DNA of 5,300 nucleotides, taken from Campylobacterota bacterium (GTDB lineage: Bacteria > Campylobacterota > Campylobacteria > Campylobacterales > Sulfurospirillaceae). The stretch covers positions 1 through 5,300 of the forward strand of contig RZYK01000145.1 in the NCBI GenBank assembly GCA_009930355.1, written 5' to 3'. The translations under genes and the position numbers were made by a program. This document shows positions 1 to 5,257 of the stretch, piece by piece. The notes under the pieces are model-generated. The model saw nothing but the letters and a program-made list of their open reading frames with translations. It was not told the DNA's origin and ran no database searches. The stretch's first letter is position 1. Each line of letters opens with the position of its first letter.

Positions 1-618
1 GGTATATTCAATAGAGACATCTTTTTTAAAAATACACATTTGAAATACAACATTATCTTCATTTCCTAAAACGTTAAATCCACCTCCACTCAGTGAAAAA
101 CCTTGGTGAAATGTACAATCTTGAAAAAAAAGTCTTTTTTGTTGTAAAGGCAAATAGCTTGTGGCAAATTCACAACGATTGAACCATATATTTCTCAATT
201 TTCTAATAATTTTCGAATAATCAAATGTATCCTCTTCCTTAAATGTTGGAAAAAATATTTCACTAAAAATAATAGCTTTTTCTAATCTTTTTGAAATAAA
301 TTCTATGTGGGAAGTATCAGAACTGAAAAAGCTTTGCGTGCTATCAAGAGAATTCATATAATCAAAATAGCTTGTAAAATCTTCTAAGCTAACTGTTTGC
401 TTTAATTCTTCATCCTGATCATAAAGAAATAAAATGAGCTTGTCATAGAAAGCATTTAAAAATCCAATCTTATTCGAGTCTGTTGAACAATAAGATTTTT
501 TACAATGTAAAATACACAACTCTTCTGAGCCAGTTAATTGTGCTTCATTCTCATCAAAAGAACGTATGTTTTTGTACATTGGATAGTATTCACACGTTTT
601 ACATGTAAAAGATTTCAT
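1..618 (-). CDS. Pentapeptide-repeat protein, C-terminus beyond the window edge
   Basis: An open frame of 206 codons without a stop starts at the ATG at 618 and runs off the left edge, so only the N-terminal part is visible. An in-frame TAA lies one codon upstream of the codon preceding the ATG, making this the first possible ATG; the ribosome binding site is poor. Residues 6-44 hold a cysteine/histidine cluster (CKTC at 6-9, then C35, H38, C39 and C44), the kind of small metal-binding-looking head seen before some pentapeptide-repeat proteins. Residues 47-140 look helical and acidic. From about 145 come spaced pentapeptide-like units centred on FNRCEF, FFQDCTF and VFQMCIF, which predict the start of a right-handed beta-helix. 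The cellular role of such proteins varies (scaffold, binding, sometimes membrane channels) and cannot be assigned here. The gene is visibly more AT-rich than ychF, suggesting accessory origin. The family call is moderately firm; the zinc-binding idea is inference. Confidence 0.72.
   Translation of the reverse strand, partial: MKSFTCKTCEYYPMYKNIRSFDENEAQLTGSEELCILHCKKSYCSTDSNKIGFLNAFYDKLILFLYDQDEELKQTVSLEDFTSYFDYMNSLDSTQSFFSSDTSHIEFISKRLEKAIIFSEIFFPTFKEEDTFDYSKIIRKLRNIWFNRCEFATSYLPLQQKRLFFQDCTFHQGFSLSGGGFNVLGNEDNVVFQMCIFKKDVSIEYT
597..610. repeat. 14-bp perfect palindrome containing TTACATGTAA
   Basis: The sequence TTTTACATGTAAAA is its own reverse complement. It lies inside codons 3-7 of the pentapeptide-repeat gene, just after the start codon, where a bound protein or mRNA fold could affect expression. 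It is one of five copies or near copies of the same core in this window (others at 721, 1178, 3083 and 3098). Function is unknown. Confidence 0.6.
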
Positions 619-687
619 TGTTTATTTTCTGCTTATTTAAAAATTTTATACAGGGTTTGATGGGTATTATTGTATCTCATTTCAAAA

Positions 688-693
688 ATTATA
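688..693 (-). promoter_or_regulatory. Candidate -10 box for the pentapeptide-repeat gene
   Basis: On the minus strand the 116-base gap between the toxin gene and the pentapeptide-repeat gene contains a TATAAT match about 70 bases before the start codon, preceded by a T-rich stretch instead of a recognisable -35 box, a layout common in Campylobacterota. A TACAAT at 669-674 and a TATAAA near 645-650 are alternatives in the same gap. I cannot choose firmly among them, so only the existence of a promoter in this gap is reasonably supported. Confidence 0.3.
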
Positions 694-720
694 AAGCTTT
701 TTCGTGCTAAAAAAACATCT

Positions 721-730
721 TTACATGTAA
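721..730. repeat. TTACATGTAA palindrome in the gap after the toxin gene
   Basis: This exact 10-bp palindrome lies four bases beyond the stop of the nucleotidyltransferase toxin gene. On the minus strand it is followed within ten bases by seven Ts, but the only hairpin that positions those Ts correctly has a 4-bp stem, so it is at best a weak terminator. It could equally be a protein-binding site upstream of the pentapeptide-repeat gene. Confidence 0.5.
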
Positions 731-734
731 TCTA

Positions 735-1388
735 TTAGGATAATTTTTCCAATAACATTTCAGGGGCAGTGAATGCTAGTTTTTGATACCGTGGTGCAGG
801 GTGGATAAAGGCTATTTCCATTTCATAGATTTGCATCAAGTCTTTTGATGAAACAATACTCTTGAGTGCTTTTGCGAAACCATCAAGATGGTCGTATGAA
901 AAAGCTTCACATATCAGAGCCTCTTCTATAAAGGAAGGGTGTTTAGAAACGCCCAGTGCTATATCAAAAATATCACGGGTATTGCCTTTTTCTCCTCTAA
1001 AACGTATCTTTTTAGCAAGAATTTCCTCTACACTTTCGATGTAAATATTTTGAAATCCCCACAACTCTGTGCAAACACAAGGTGCTTTAGTGCGTGGTGA
1101 TGTTTCAAAAAATTGTATTTTTTCAGTGGCGCTTAGATGAATTTCTACATAATGCCCAGGAAATCGAATGTCATAGTTTACATGTAACGATGCAAAATAG
1201 GTACGTATGTCATTCAAAGTATTCGCATTGTTGATAAATATATCAATATCCGTTGAATAACGATGCTCCCAATAATAGGCACTCAGTGCCGTACCACCAC
1301 CCAAACTAGCCTCTTTGTCAATGCCAATGGATTTTAGTGCATCAAGAGCGAGTCCTAACATATGCGCTTGTTTGGAAAAGTCATACAT
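735..1388 (-). CDS. AbiEii/AbiGii-family nucleotidyltransferase toxin
   Basis: This 217-residue protein has the hallmarks of the AbiEii nucleotidyltransferase fold. LGGGTAL (residues 29-35) is the nucleotide-binding loop, RYSTDIDIF (43-51) carries the paired metal-binding aspartates D47 and D49, and a later KK (126-127) and RDIFDI (138-143) match the conserved lysine and the R-D-x-x-D block. Family members are bacteriostatic toxins of type IV toxin-antitoxin and phage abortive-infection systems; characterised relatives transfer nucleotides, in the MenT group onto tRNA. The substrate here is unknown. All key residues are present and the frame is intact, so it looks active. Its ATG overlaps the 3' end of the upstream putative antitoxin gene by 8 bases, which implies translational coupling and expression from the promoter near 1853-1881. 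A few relatives act as solitary or metabolic nucleotidyltransferases, but the overlapping HTH partner favours the toxin reading. Confidence 0.85.
   Translation of the reverse strand: MYDFSKQAHMLGLALDALKSIGIDKEASLGGGTALSAYYWEHRYSTDIDIFINNANTLNDIRTYFASLHVNYDIRFPGHYVEIHLSATEKIQFFETSPRTKAPCVCTELWGFQNIYIESVEEILAKKIRFRGEKGNTRDIFDIALGVSKHPSFIEEALICEAFSYDHLDGFAKALKSIVSSKDLMQIYEMEIAFIHPAPRYQKLAFTAPEMLLEKLS
1178..1187. repeat. TTACATGTAA palindrome inside the toxin gene
   Basis: An exact copy of the 10-bp palindrome lies in the middle of the nucleotidyltransferase coding region. As it is within a gene, it cannot be explained as a terminator, which argues that the motif may also have a DNA-level role. 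It could be chance for this one copy. Confidence 0.45.
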
Positions 1389-1830
1389 GTGCTATCTCGT
1401 GTGTTAATATCTCTTCAAATGAAGAAAAGGCATCAAGTTTTGCAAAGGGTGAGCCATGAAAAAGGTGTAAAAATGCTTTTTTCGTTGTAATTTTATGAGC
1501 ATAAAACTCTTGGAGGAGTTCATGGGTGTCTACTTCTCGTACCACTTTCGCAAAAGCAACACGTTCCCTTATGGTAAGTTTGGCGTAACTTTTTTTAGAA
1601 AAGAGTTTAAAGATTTCATCATTTGTGAACTGTTCTTCCTCTTTGATATTGCGATTGATTCGTGTTAAAAGAGAAGCAGGAATGCTTTGAGTTATGGCTT
1701 GAAGGGCACGTTTTGTCTCTGTGTTTTTAATCAGCAGGTACAGCTTATGTTTTGCGTGTTGAGGTTTACTCCACTCCTTAAGGGTACTTCTAGGGATATT
1801 TAACAGCCTAAAGGCTTCAGTTTCTTGCAT
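1381..1830 (-). CDS. Putative AbiEi-like antitoxin with N-terminal helix-turn-helix
   Basis: The protein is 149 residues. The N-terminus EAFRLLNIPRSTLKEWSK (5-22) reads as a DNA-binding helix-turn-helix; the rest is basic and helical (for example 69-100, NDEIFKLF...RERVAFAKVV), and I recognise no further domain. The frame is open back to an ATG at 2001, but that would overlap the divergent ychF gene and encode an unrelated hydrophobic leader. The ATG at 1830 has an excellent GGGAGG site five bases upstream and a promoter just before it. The stop overlaps the toxin start by 8 bases. By analogy with AbiEi, it probably antagonises the toxin and represses its own operon by binding the inverted repeat at 1855-1875. 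It is shorter than typical AbiEi proteins, so the function rests on context plus the HTH rather than on clear family similarity. Confidence 0.68.
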   Translation of the reverse strand: MQETEAFRLLNIPRSTLKEWSKPQHAKHKLYLLIKNTETKRALQAITQSIPASLLTRINRNIKEEEQFTNDEIFKLFSKKSYAKLTIRERVAFAKVVREVDTHELLQEFYAHKITTKKAFLHLFHGSPFAKLDAFSSFEEILTHEIAHV

Positions 1831-1835
1831 AAAAG

Positions 1836-1841
1836 CCTCCC
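1836..1841 (-). promoter_or_regulatory. Ribosome binding site GGGAGG deciding the antitoxin start
   Basis: On the minus strand GGGAGG is separated by CTTTT from the ATG at 1830. This strong site selects that ATG over the far-upstream one at 2001, which has no comparable site. Confidence 0.8.
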
Positions 1842-1852
1842 ATTTTTTTGAA

Positions 1853-1881
1853 ATTATAGCCGAATATCGGCTATATATCAA
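1853..1881 (-). promoter_or_regulatory. Sigma-70-type promoter of the toxin-antitoxin operon
   Basis: Reading the minus strand, TTGATA (1881-1876) and TATAAT (1858-1853) are separated by exactly 17 bases, five of six and six of six matches to consensus. Transcription should start near 1846, leaving a leader of about 16 bases that carries the GGGAGG site. This is the strongest -35/-10 pair in the window and would be very active unless repressed, which fits an autoregulated toxin-antitoxin operon. Confidence 0.8.
1855..1875. promoter_or_regulatory. Inverted repeat in the promoter: likely operator
   Basis: The arms TATAGCCGA and TCGGCTATA are perfect reverse complements, nine bases each, separated by three bases. 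The repeat fills the spacer and overlaps four bases of the -10 box, so a dimer bound here would exclude RNA polymerase. The obvious candidate ligand is the HTH protein encoded immediately downstream. AbiEi proteins are known to repress their operons through inverted repeats; that this protein does so is inference. Confidence 0.72.
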
Positions 1882-1935
1882 GTAGAAAAACTGAGAGATA
1901 AAGAATAAAAGAAGATACATTAAGCGCATAAGCGG

Positions 1936-1941
1936 TACAAT
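1936..1941 (+). promoter_or_regulatory. Candidate -10 box for ychF
   Basis: TACAAT lies 26 bases before the ychF start codon; no good -35 box is seen at the expected place (around 1913-1918, AGATAC). The position, divergent from the toxin-antitoxin promoter, is sensible for a housekeeping gene whose transcription must start within this 137-base gap. Confidence 0.4.
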
Positions 1942-1963
1942 ACCTTTAAAAAATATAAAGGTA
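1941..1963 (+). repeat. Inverted repeat covering the ychF ribosome binding site
   Basis: TACCTTTA (1941-1948) and TAAAGGTA (1956-1963) are perfect reverse complements around a 7-base A-rich loop. The right arm contains AAAGG (1957-1961), the ychF ribosome binding site, six bases before the ATG. If present in the mRNA the hairpin could mask that site, but its stem is AT-rich, and transcription from the candidate -10 at 1936 would start near its left arm and might exclude much of it. Confidence 0.45.
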
Positions 1964-1967
1964 GTGT

Positions 1968-3068
1968 ATGGGTTTAGGTGTTGGTATTGTAGGGCTTCCA
2001 AACGTTGGAAAGTCCACCACGTTTAATGCGCTGACCAAAGCGCAAAATGCAGAATCTGCGAATTATCCATTTTGTACAATTGAGCCAAATAAGGCGGTTG
2101 TTCCTGTTCCAGACCCTCGTCTTGAAGCACTTGCAAAAATTGTCAATCCTGAGCGTATTCAGCACTCTACGGTAGATTTCGTGGACATTGCAGGGTTGGT
2201 GAAGGGTGCGAGTGCAGGAGAAGGTCTTGGCAATCAATTTCTCTCTAACATTCGTGAAGTCGAAGTCATTTTACATATGGTGCGTTGTTTTGAAGATGAG
2301 AACATTACCCACGTTGAAAACGGTATTAATCCACTTCGTGACATTGAAATTATCGAGAGTGAGCTTATTTTTGCCGATGTGCAACAACTCGATAAAAAAC
2401 TAGACCGCCTCAAACGTCAGGCTAAACTTGAAAAGGGTGCGCAAGCCCTAGCAGAGATTGCTACCGAGCTTCGTGCCCACTTAGATGAAATTAAACCTGT
2501 AAGCACTTTTGCTAGAAGAGACGATGAGAACTTTCAAGCTTTAGATAAAGAGCTACGTTTTCTCTCCAATAAAACCATCATTTACGGTGCCAATGTCGAT
2601 GAAGCTGGTCTTTTAGAAGAGAATGAACACGTTAAAGCACTCAAAGCACATGCTATAGCAGTAGGTGCGGATGTGGTTGTGTTGTGTGCCAAAGTGGAAG
2701 AGGAGATGGTCGCTTTAGAAGAAGATGAAGCGGAGGAGTTTTTAAAGGAGCTTGGTATTGAAGAATCTGGCTTGAAACAGATTATTCGCTTAGCGTTTGA
2801 AAAACTAGGACTGGCTTCTTATTTTACGGCAGGCGTTAAAGAGGTGAGAGCATGGACAATTGTCAAAGGGTGGAAAGCACCCAAAGCTGCTTCTGTGATT
2901 CACAACGACTTTGAAAAAGGCTTTATTCGAGCTGAAGTGATTGGCTATGATGATTTTATTGCCTACAAGGGCGAAACGGGATCCAAAGAGGCAGGCAAAA
3001 TGCGCTTAGAGGGCAAAGAGTACGTCGTGCAAGATGGTGATGTAATGCACTTTAGATTTAACGTTTAA
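1968..3068 (+). CDS. ychF: YchF/Obg-family ribosome-associated GTPase/ATPase
   Basis: This 366-residue protein matches the usual length (about 363) and domain plan of YchF (OLA1 in eukaryotes, also called EngD), a universally conserved translation-factor-class P-loop protein that binds ribosomes and often prefers ATP to GTP. GLPNVGKS (9-16) is the Walker A/G1 loop, DIAGLVKGA (73-81) is the G3 region, and NVDE (209-212) replaces the NKxD motif, which is the feature that relaxes nucleotide specificity in this family. A charged, likely coiled-coil region spans about 128-190 and the C-terminal TGS domain covers roughly 282-366. The ATG has an AAAGG site six bases upstream. It is transcribed divergently from the toxin-antitoxin operon and closed by an intrinsic terminator. 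Nothing is missing; it is the conserved anchor of the window. Confidence 0.97.
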   Translation: MGLGVGIVGLPNVGKSTTFNALTKAQNAESANYPFCTIEPNKAVVPVPDPRLEALAKIVNPERIQHSTVDFVDIAGLVKGASAGEGLGNQFLSNIREVEVILHMVRCFEDENITHVENGINPLRDIEIIESELIFADVQQLDKKLDRLKRQAKLEKGAQALAEIATELRAHLDEIKPVSTFARRDDENFQALDKELRFLSNKTIIYGANVDEAGLLEENEHVKALKAHAIAVGADVVVLCAKVEEEMVALEEDEAEEFLKELGIEESGLKQIIRLAFEKLGLASYFTAGVKEVRAWTIVKGWKAPKAASVIHNDFEKGFIRAEVIGYDDFIAYKGETGSKEAGKMRLEGKEYVVQDGDVMHFRFNV

Positions 3069-3078
3069 TGAATATTTG

Positions 3079-3117
3079 AAGTTTACATGTACAATGCTTA
3101 CATGTAAACTTTTTTTT
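3079..3117 (+). terminator. Intrinsic terminator after ychF
   Basis: AGTTTACATGTA (3080-3091) and TACATGTAAACT (3099-3110) form a perfect 12-bp stem with a 7-base loop, extendable by an A-T pair, and are followed by eight consecutive Ts (3110-3117). It starts 11 bases after the ychF stop. The stem is AT-rich but long. No T-run follows it on the minus strand, so it appears to act one way. Its arms contain the TTACATGTAA palindrome found elsewhere in the window. Confidence 0.83.
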
Positions 3118-3121
3118 GGAG
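3118..3121 (+). promoter_or_regulatory. Ribosome binding site GGAG for the MORN-repeat gene
   Basis: GGAG, eight bases before the ATG at 3130, directly abuts the T-run of the ychF terminator. It selects the ATG at 3130, after which a clean signal peptide begins, over an upstream in-frame TTG at 3076 whose codons would run through the terminator hairpin. Confidence 0.7.
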
Positions 3122-3129
3122 TGTGTGTA

Positions 3130-3696
3130 ATGAAATGGATACTAAGCCTTGTATGTTCGGCGCTCATACTTTATGCCTCAGAGCGCTATTATGGCGTTGA
3201 AGATTTGGATGTCCGTGAGGATGGAACGCTACTTGAGACGCAAACAAAACGACCTGCTAATGGTGTGGGACAATTTTTTTATGAATCAGGGCAAGTTAAA
3301 AGCCAAACCCCTTTTAAAAATGGTCTAAGAGAAGGCGTAGGTAAAACCTACTACGAATCAGGACGTCTACGCAGTGAAACTCCCTTTGTAAACGATAAAG
3401 TTGAAGGCTTGAAAAAAGAGTACTACGAATCAGGCGTTCTTCAAACCGAAATTTCCTTTAAAAATGACGAAGCTAACGGTCTTGCAAAGTTCTACTACCC
3501 CACAGGTACCTTGCAAGGTGAAACCCCCTTCTCAAAAAACAAAGCCAATGGCATTGCCAAACTCTACAGCCCTAGCGGAAAGCTCATGCGTAGCATTGAG
3601 TTTAAAGAGGGTGAAGTCGTAAAAGGGCTTGACTATGATGCCAAAGGCAATCAAAAAGAGCTCAGTGTTGAAGCCTTGAGTGAAGCGACACGCTAA
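3130..3696 (+). CDS. Exported MORN_2-repeat protein (YwqK-like)
   Basis: The protein is 188 residues. MKWILSLVCSALILYA (1-16) is a short Sec-type signal peptide with likely cleavage after A16; C9 is inside the hydrophobic core and not a convincing lipobox. The mature part contains five repeats of 24 residues, starting with NG/EG at 44, 68, 92, 116 and 140, each following G-x-x-x-x-[YF]-Y-x-[ST]-G-x-[LV]-x-x-[EQ]-x-x-F, plus a degenerate sixth unit (166-177). This is the MORN_2 pattern of COG2849 proteins, which form elongated beta-hairpin stacks and are usually periplasmic or surface-associated; the name antitoxin component YwqK applied to the family comes from Bacillus and should not be taken as function here. 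Reads after ychF but is separated from it by a terminator, so it probably has its own promoter or depends on readthrough. Specific role unknown. Confidence 0.88.
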   Translation: MKWILSLVCSALILYASERYYGVEDLDVREDGTLLETQTKRPANGVGQFFYESGQVKSQTPFKNGLREGVGKTYYESGRLRSETPFVNDKVEGLKKEYYESGVLQTEISFKNDEANGLAKFYYPTGTLQGETPFSKNKANGIAKLYSPSGKLMRSIEFKEGEVVKGLDYDAKGNQKELSVEALSEATR

Positions 3697-3725
3697 CTTT
3701 ATCTATTAATTACTAAATGTAACTC

Positions 3726-3734
3726 TGTTATAAT
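3726..3734 (+). promoter_or_regulatory. Extended -10 promoter for the two-gene membrane/TPR module
   Basis: TGTTATAAT is a perfect extended -10 (TG, one base, TATAAT), 39 bases before the start codon at 3774. The -35 position (around 3706-3711) holds only an AT-rich match, which an extended -10 can compensate. Transcription would start near 3741 and the message would carry AAGGA (3760-3764) before the first gene. There is no clear terminator after the MORN-repeat gene, so some readthrough into this unit is possible. Confidence 0.65.
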
Positions 3735-3773
3735 GTCCTTAATAAATAGTTTATATATAAAGGAAGCAGAAAC

Positions 3774-3959
3774 ATGTCATTATCTGATATAGGAAGTTGG
3801 GCTAGTATCGTAGGTTTAATTATTGCGTTTTTTGTTGCTAACAAGGTATATAAAATAAGTGTGAATGTATCTAATTTAAAGAATAATCAACAAAGTAACG
3901 AAGACTTATCAATTATCAAAGTTGGCGACACTAAACAAGAAAATATTAGCAACCAATAA
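3774..3959 (+). CDS. Small single-pass membrane protein with G/Q/N-rich tail motif
   Basis: A 61-residue protein that I do not recognise as a named family. Residues 9-26 (WASIVGLIIAFFVANKVY) form one transmembrane helix; the lysines at 24, 27 and 36 after it predict a cytoplasmic C-terminus by the positive-inside rule. The tail is polar and rich in N and Q (NLKNNQQSN at 34-42) and ends with KVGDTKQENISNQ (49-61). That last stretch resembles residues 12-23 of the next protein, sharing [VI]-G-[DN]-T-x-Q-x-N-[IV]. AGGA lies nine bases before the ATG. Its TAA overlaps the next ATG by one base (TAATG), so the two are made together. Composition is much more AT-rich than ychF, suggesting transfer. 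Small membrane proteins paired with a larger soluble sensor are often membrane-acting defence effectors; here that is a hypothesis. Confidence 0.78.
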   Translation: MSLSDIGSWASIVGLIIAFFVANKVYKISVNVSNLKNNQQSNEDLSIIKVGDTKQENISNQ

Positions 3960-5257
3960 TGCAGATGCTTAATTTAATATTCAATTTATTGCATATTGGA
4001 AACACTATTCAAACTAACGTAATCTCAATTAATCCAAAAATTGATGTAACACTCAAAAGAATAGAAAAAGATTTTTCTGATGGCAACTTTAAACAAGCAG
4101 TAGAAGATTTAGACAAATTAATTACTGATAATAGCAGTGAAGCTTTAAAATCAGTCAAATATCAACTACTTCTCATAAAAGCAAATTTTTTGATGCAGTT
4201 TAGAAAAATAGATGAATTTCAAGAATTCGTCGAGCATATTGAAAAAGAGTATAAAACATTTATTGACATTAAATTTAAAGAGTTGAAATTAACGTTATTT
4301 GCTTTAACAAACAATCAAGAATTTTTTGAATTATCAACACAGGTGAGATTGGAAACTCCAAACAGCTTATCTCAAAGACATGTAGAGATAGTGTTTTACT
4401 TAAATGGTAGAGATGTCGAAAAAGCAAAAGAATTATTTGAAGAAGAGATTAAAATTACGCAATCTCGCAATAAATTGCTTTTAATTGGCGGGCATATTTA
4501 TTCAAACCTATACAGAGATGATAAAGAAGACATAAGTATTTTTAATAATGCAGATATGTATTATAAAGAATTATTGGAGACTGAGCAGATAAGTTTTCTT
4601 GATAAGATGCAGATTCAAGGATTTTATGCCATTACATTGCTCAATAAAAACTTACAACACAAAACTCTTCAAGATGACTTTTTATTTAATGTAGAGGATT
4701 ATAAAAAGTCTTTAGATGTGGTGTTTGAAAATGAAGCATACTTCAATCCAGAATATATCAAAACACTTTTAGAAAATTATAGTTATATCCTTTCTTATCT
4801 TGGTCAAAAAGATACATATAATGAATTTTATAAAAAGTATGAAAACGATTTATCCATCAAACATTACATTCAATACTGTACTGTCAATGAAATTCAACTA
4901 GACCATCAAAAAATACAAGAATCTATTTTAAATAATACTGAATTAGATGATTTGTTAATTTATATGTCCCTAGTTTTGCATGGGTGCGCTGAAGATATTG
5001 ATGAAATCATCAAATTCCTTAAAGCAAATAACAAATTTATTTACGAAGATAGTTCTATCTTGTACCATTATGTAAAAGCACATATTTTACAGGATATAAA
5101 GCTAGAGAGTGAAATTTTCAAATATTTGGAATATAATCGTCATAGAGATTTGAATATTTTAATGGCTTATATAGAAAGTAATCTTTATGTGAAAAATCAA
5201 ATGGGAGTGTTCAAAAATCTGTGTCAGCATCGAGTAGTTCCTAAAATTGTATCATAA
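3959..5257 (+). CDS. TPR-like helical repeat protein, 3' end replaced by an insertion sequence
   Basis: A 432-codon frame, translationally coupled to the membrane protein gene by TAATG; it has no strong ribosome binding site of its own. Residues 5-23 are hydrophobic then IGNTIQTNVIS, matching the tail motif of its neighbour. From about 30 onward the protein is entirely helical, with tetratricopeptide-like units such as DGNFKQAVEDLDKL (41-54) and NGRDVEKAKELFEEEI (149-164); no nuclease, protease, NTPase or TIR motif is seen. Such alpha-solenoids bind proteins or peptides, so a sensor or scaffold role is plausible. The helical pattern stops at about residue 414 (YIESNLYVKNQ). The final 18 codons, starting at 5201, coincide with the terminal repeat of an IS256-type element, so the native C-terminus is very likely missing and an effector or further repeats may have been lost. 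Very AT-rich, consistent with acquired DNA. Confidence 0.75.
   Translation: MQMLNLIFNLLHIGNTIQTNVISINPKIDVTLKRIEKDFSDGNFKQAVEDLDKLITDNSSEALKSVKYQLLLIKANFLMQFRKIDEFQEFVEHIEKEYKTFIDIKFKELKLTLFALTNNQEFFELSTQVRLETPNSLSQRHVEIVFYLNGRDVEKAKELFEEEIKITQSRNKLLLIGGHIYSNLYRDDKEDISIFNNADMYYKELLETEQISFLDKMQIQGFYAITLLNKNLQHKTLQDDFLFNVEDYKKSLDVVFENEAYFNPEYIKTLLENYSYILSYLGQKDTYNEFYKKYENDLSIKHYIQYCTVNEIQLDHQKIQESILNNTELDDLLIYMSLVLHGCAEDIDEIIKFLKANNKFIYEDSSILYHYVKAHILQDIKLESEIFKYLEYNRHRDLNILMAYIESNLYVKNQMGVFKNLCQHRVVPKIVS
5203..5226. repeat. Probable terminal inverted repeat of the IS256-type element
   Basis: The outer end begins GGGAGTGTTCAAAAATCTGT and finishes with GTCA. The G-rich tip and the inner CTGTGTCA block resemble IS256-family termini as I remember them. 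The matching opposite end is outside the window, so the repeat itself cannot be confirmed here. Confidence 0.6.

Noticed and set aside
709..728. Intrinsic terminator for the toxin operon on the minus strand
   Set aside because: There is a run of seven Ts, but the only hairpin placed correctly before it has a 4-bp stem (ACAT/ATGT); too weak to call.
862..1044. Plus-strand open frame of 60 codons
   Set aside because: It lies wholly inside the nucleotidyltransferase gene on the opposite strand, which has strong family motifs; no ribosome binding site or recognisable protein.
1831..2001. Extended N-terminus (57 extra residues) of the putative antitoxin from an ATG at 2001
   Set aside because: It would overlap the divergent ychF start, cross the promoter and operator, and add a hydrophobic leader to a DNA-binding protein; the ATG at 1830 has an excellent ribosome binding site.
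1974..2237. Minus-strand open frame of 87 codons
   Set aside because: Antisense to the conserved N-terminal GTP-binding region of ychF; the translation has no domain character.
2206..2403. Plus-strand open frame of 65 codons
   Set aside because: Out-of-frame shadow within ychF.
3076..3129. TTG start giving 18 extra residues on the MORN-repeat protein
   Set aside because: The extra codons are the terminator hairpin and T-run; the ATG at 3130 begins a standard signal peptide with GGAG upstream.
3697..3773. Terminator between the MORN-repeat gene and the membrane protein gene
   Set aside because: Searched both strands; AT-rich sequence but no stem followed by a T-run.
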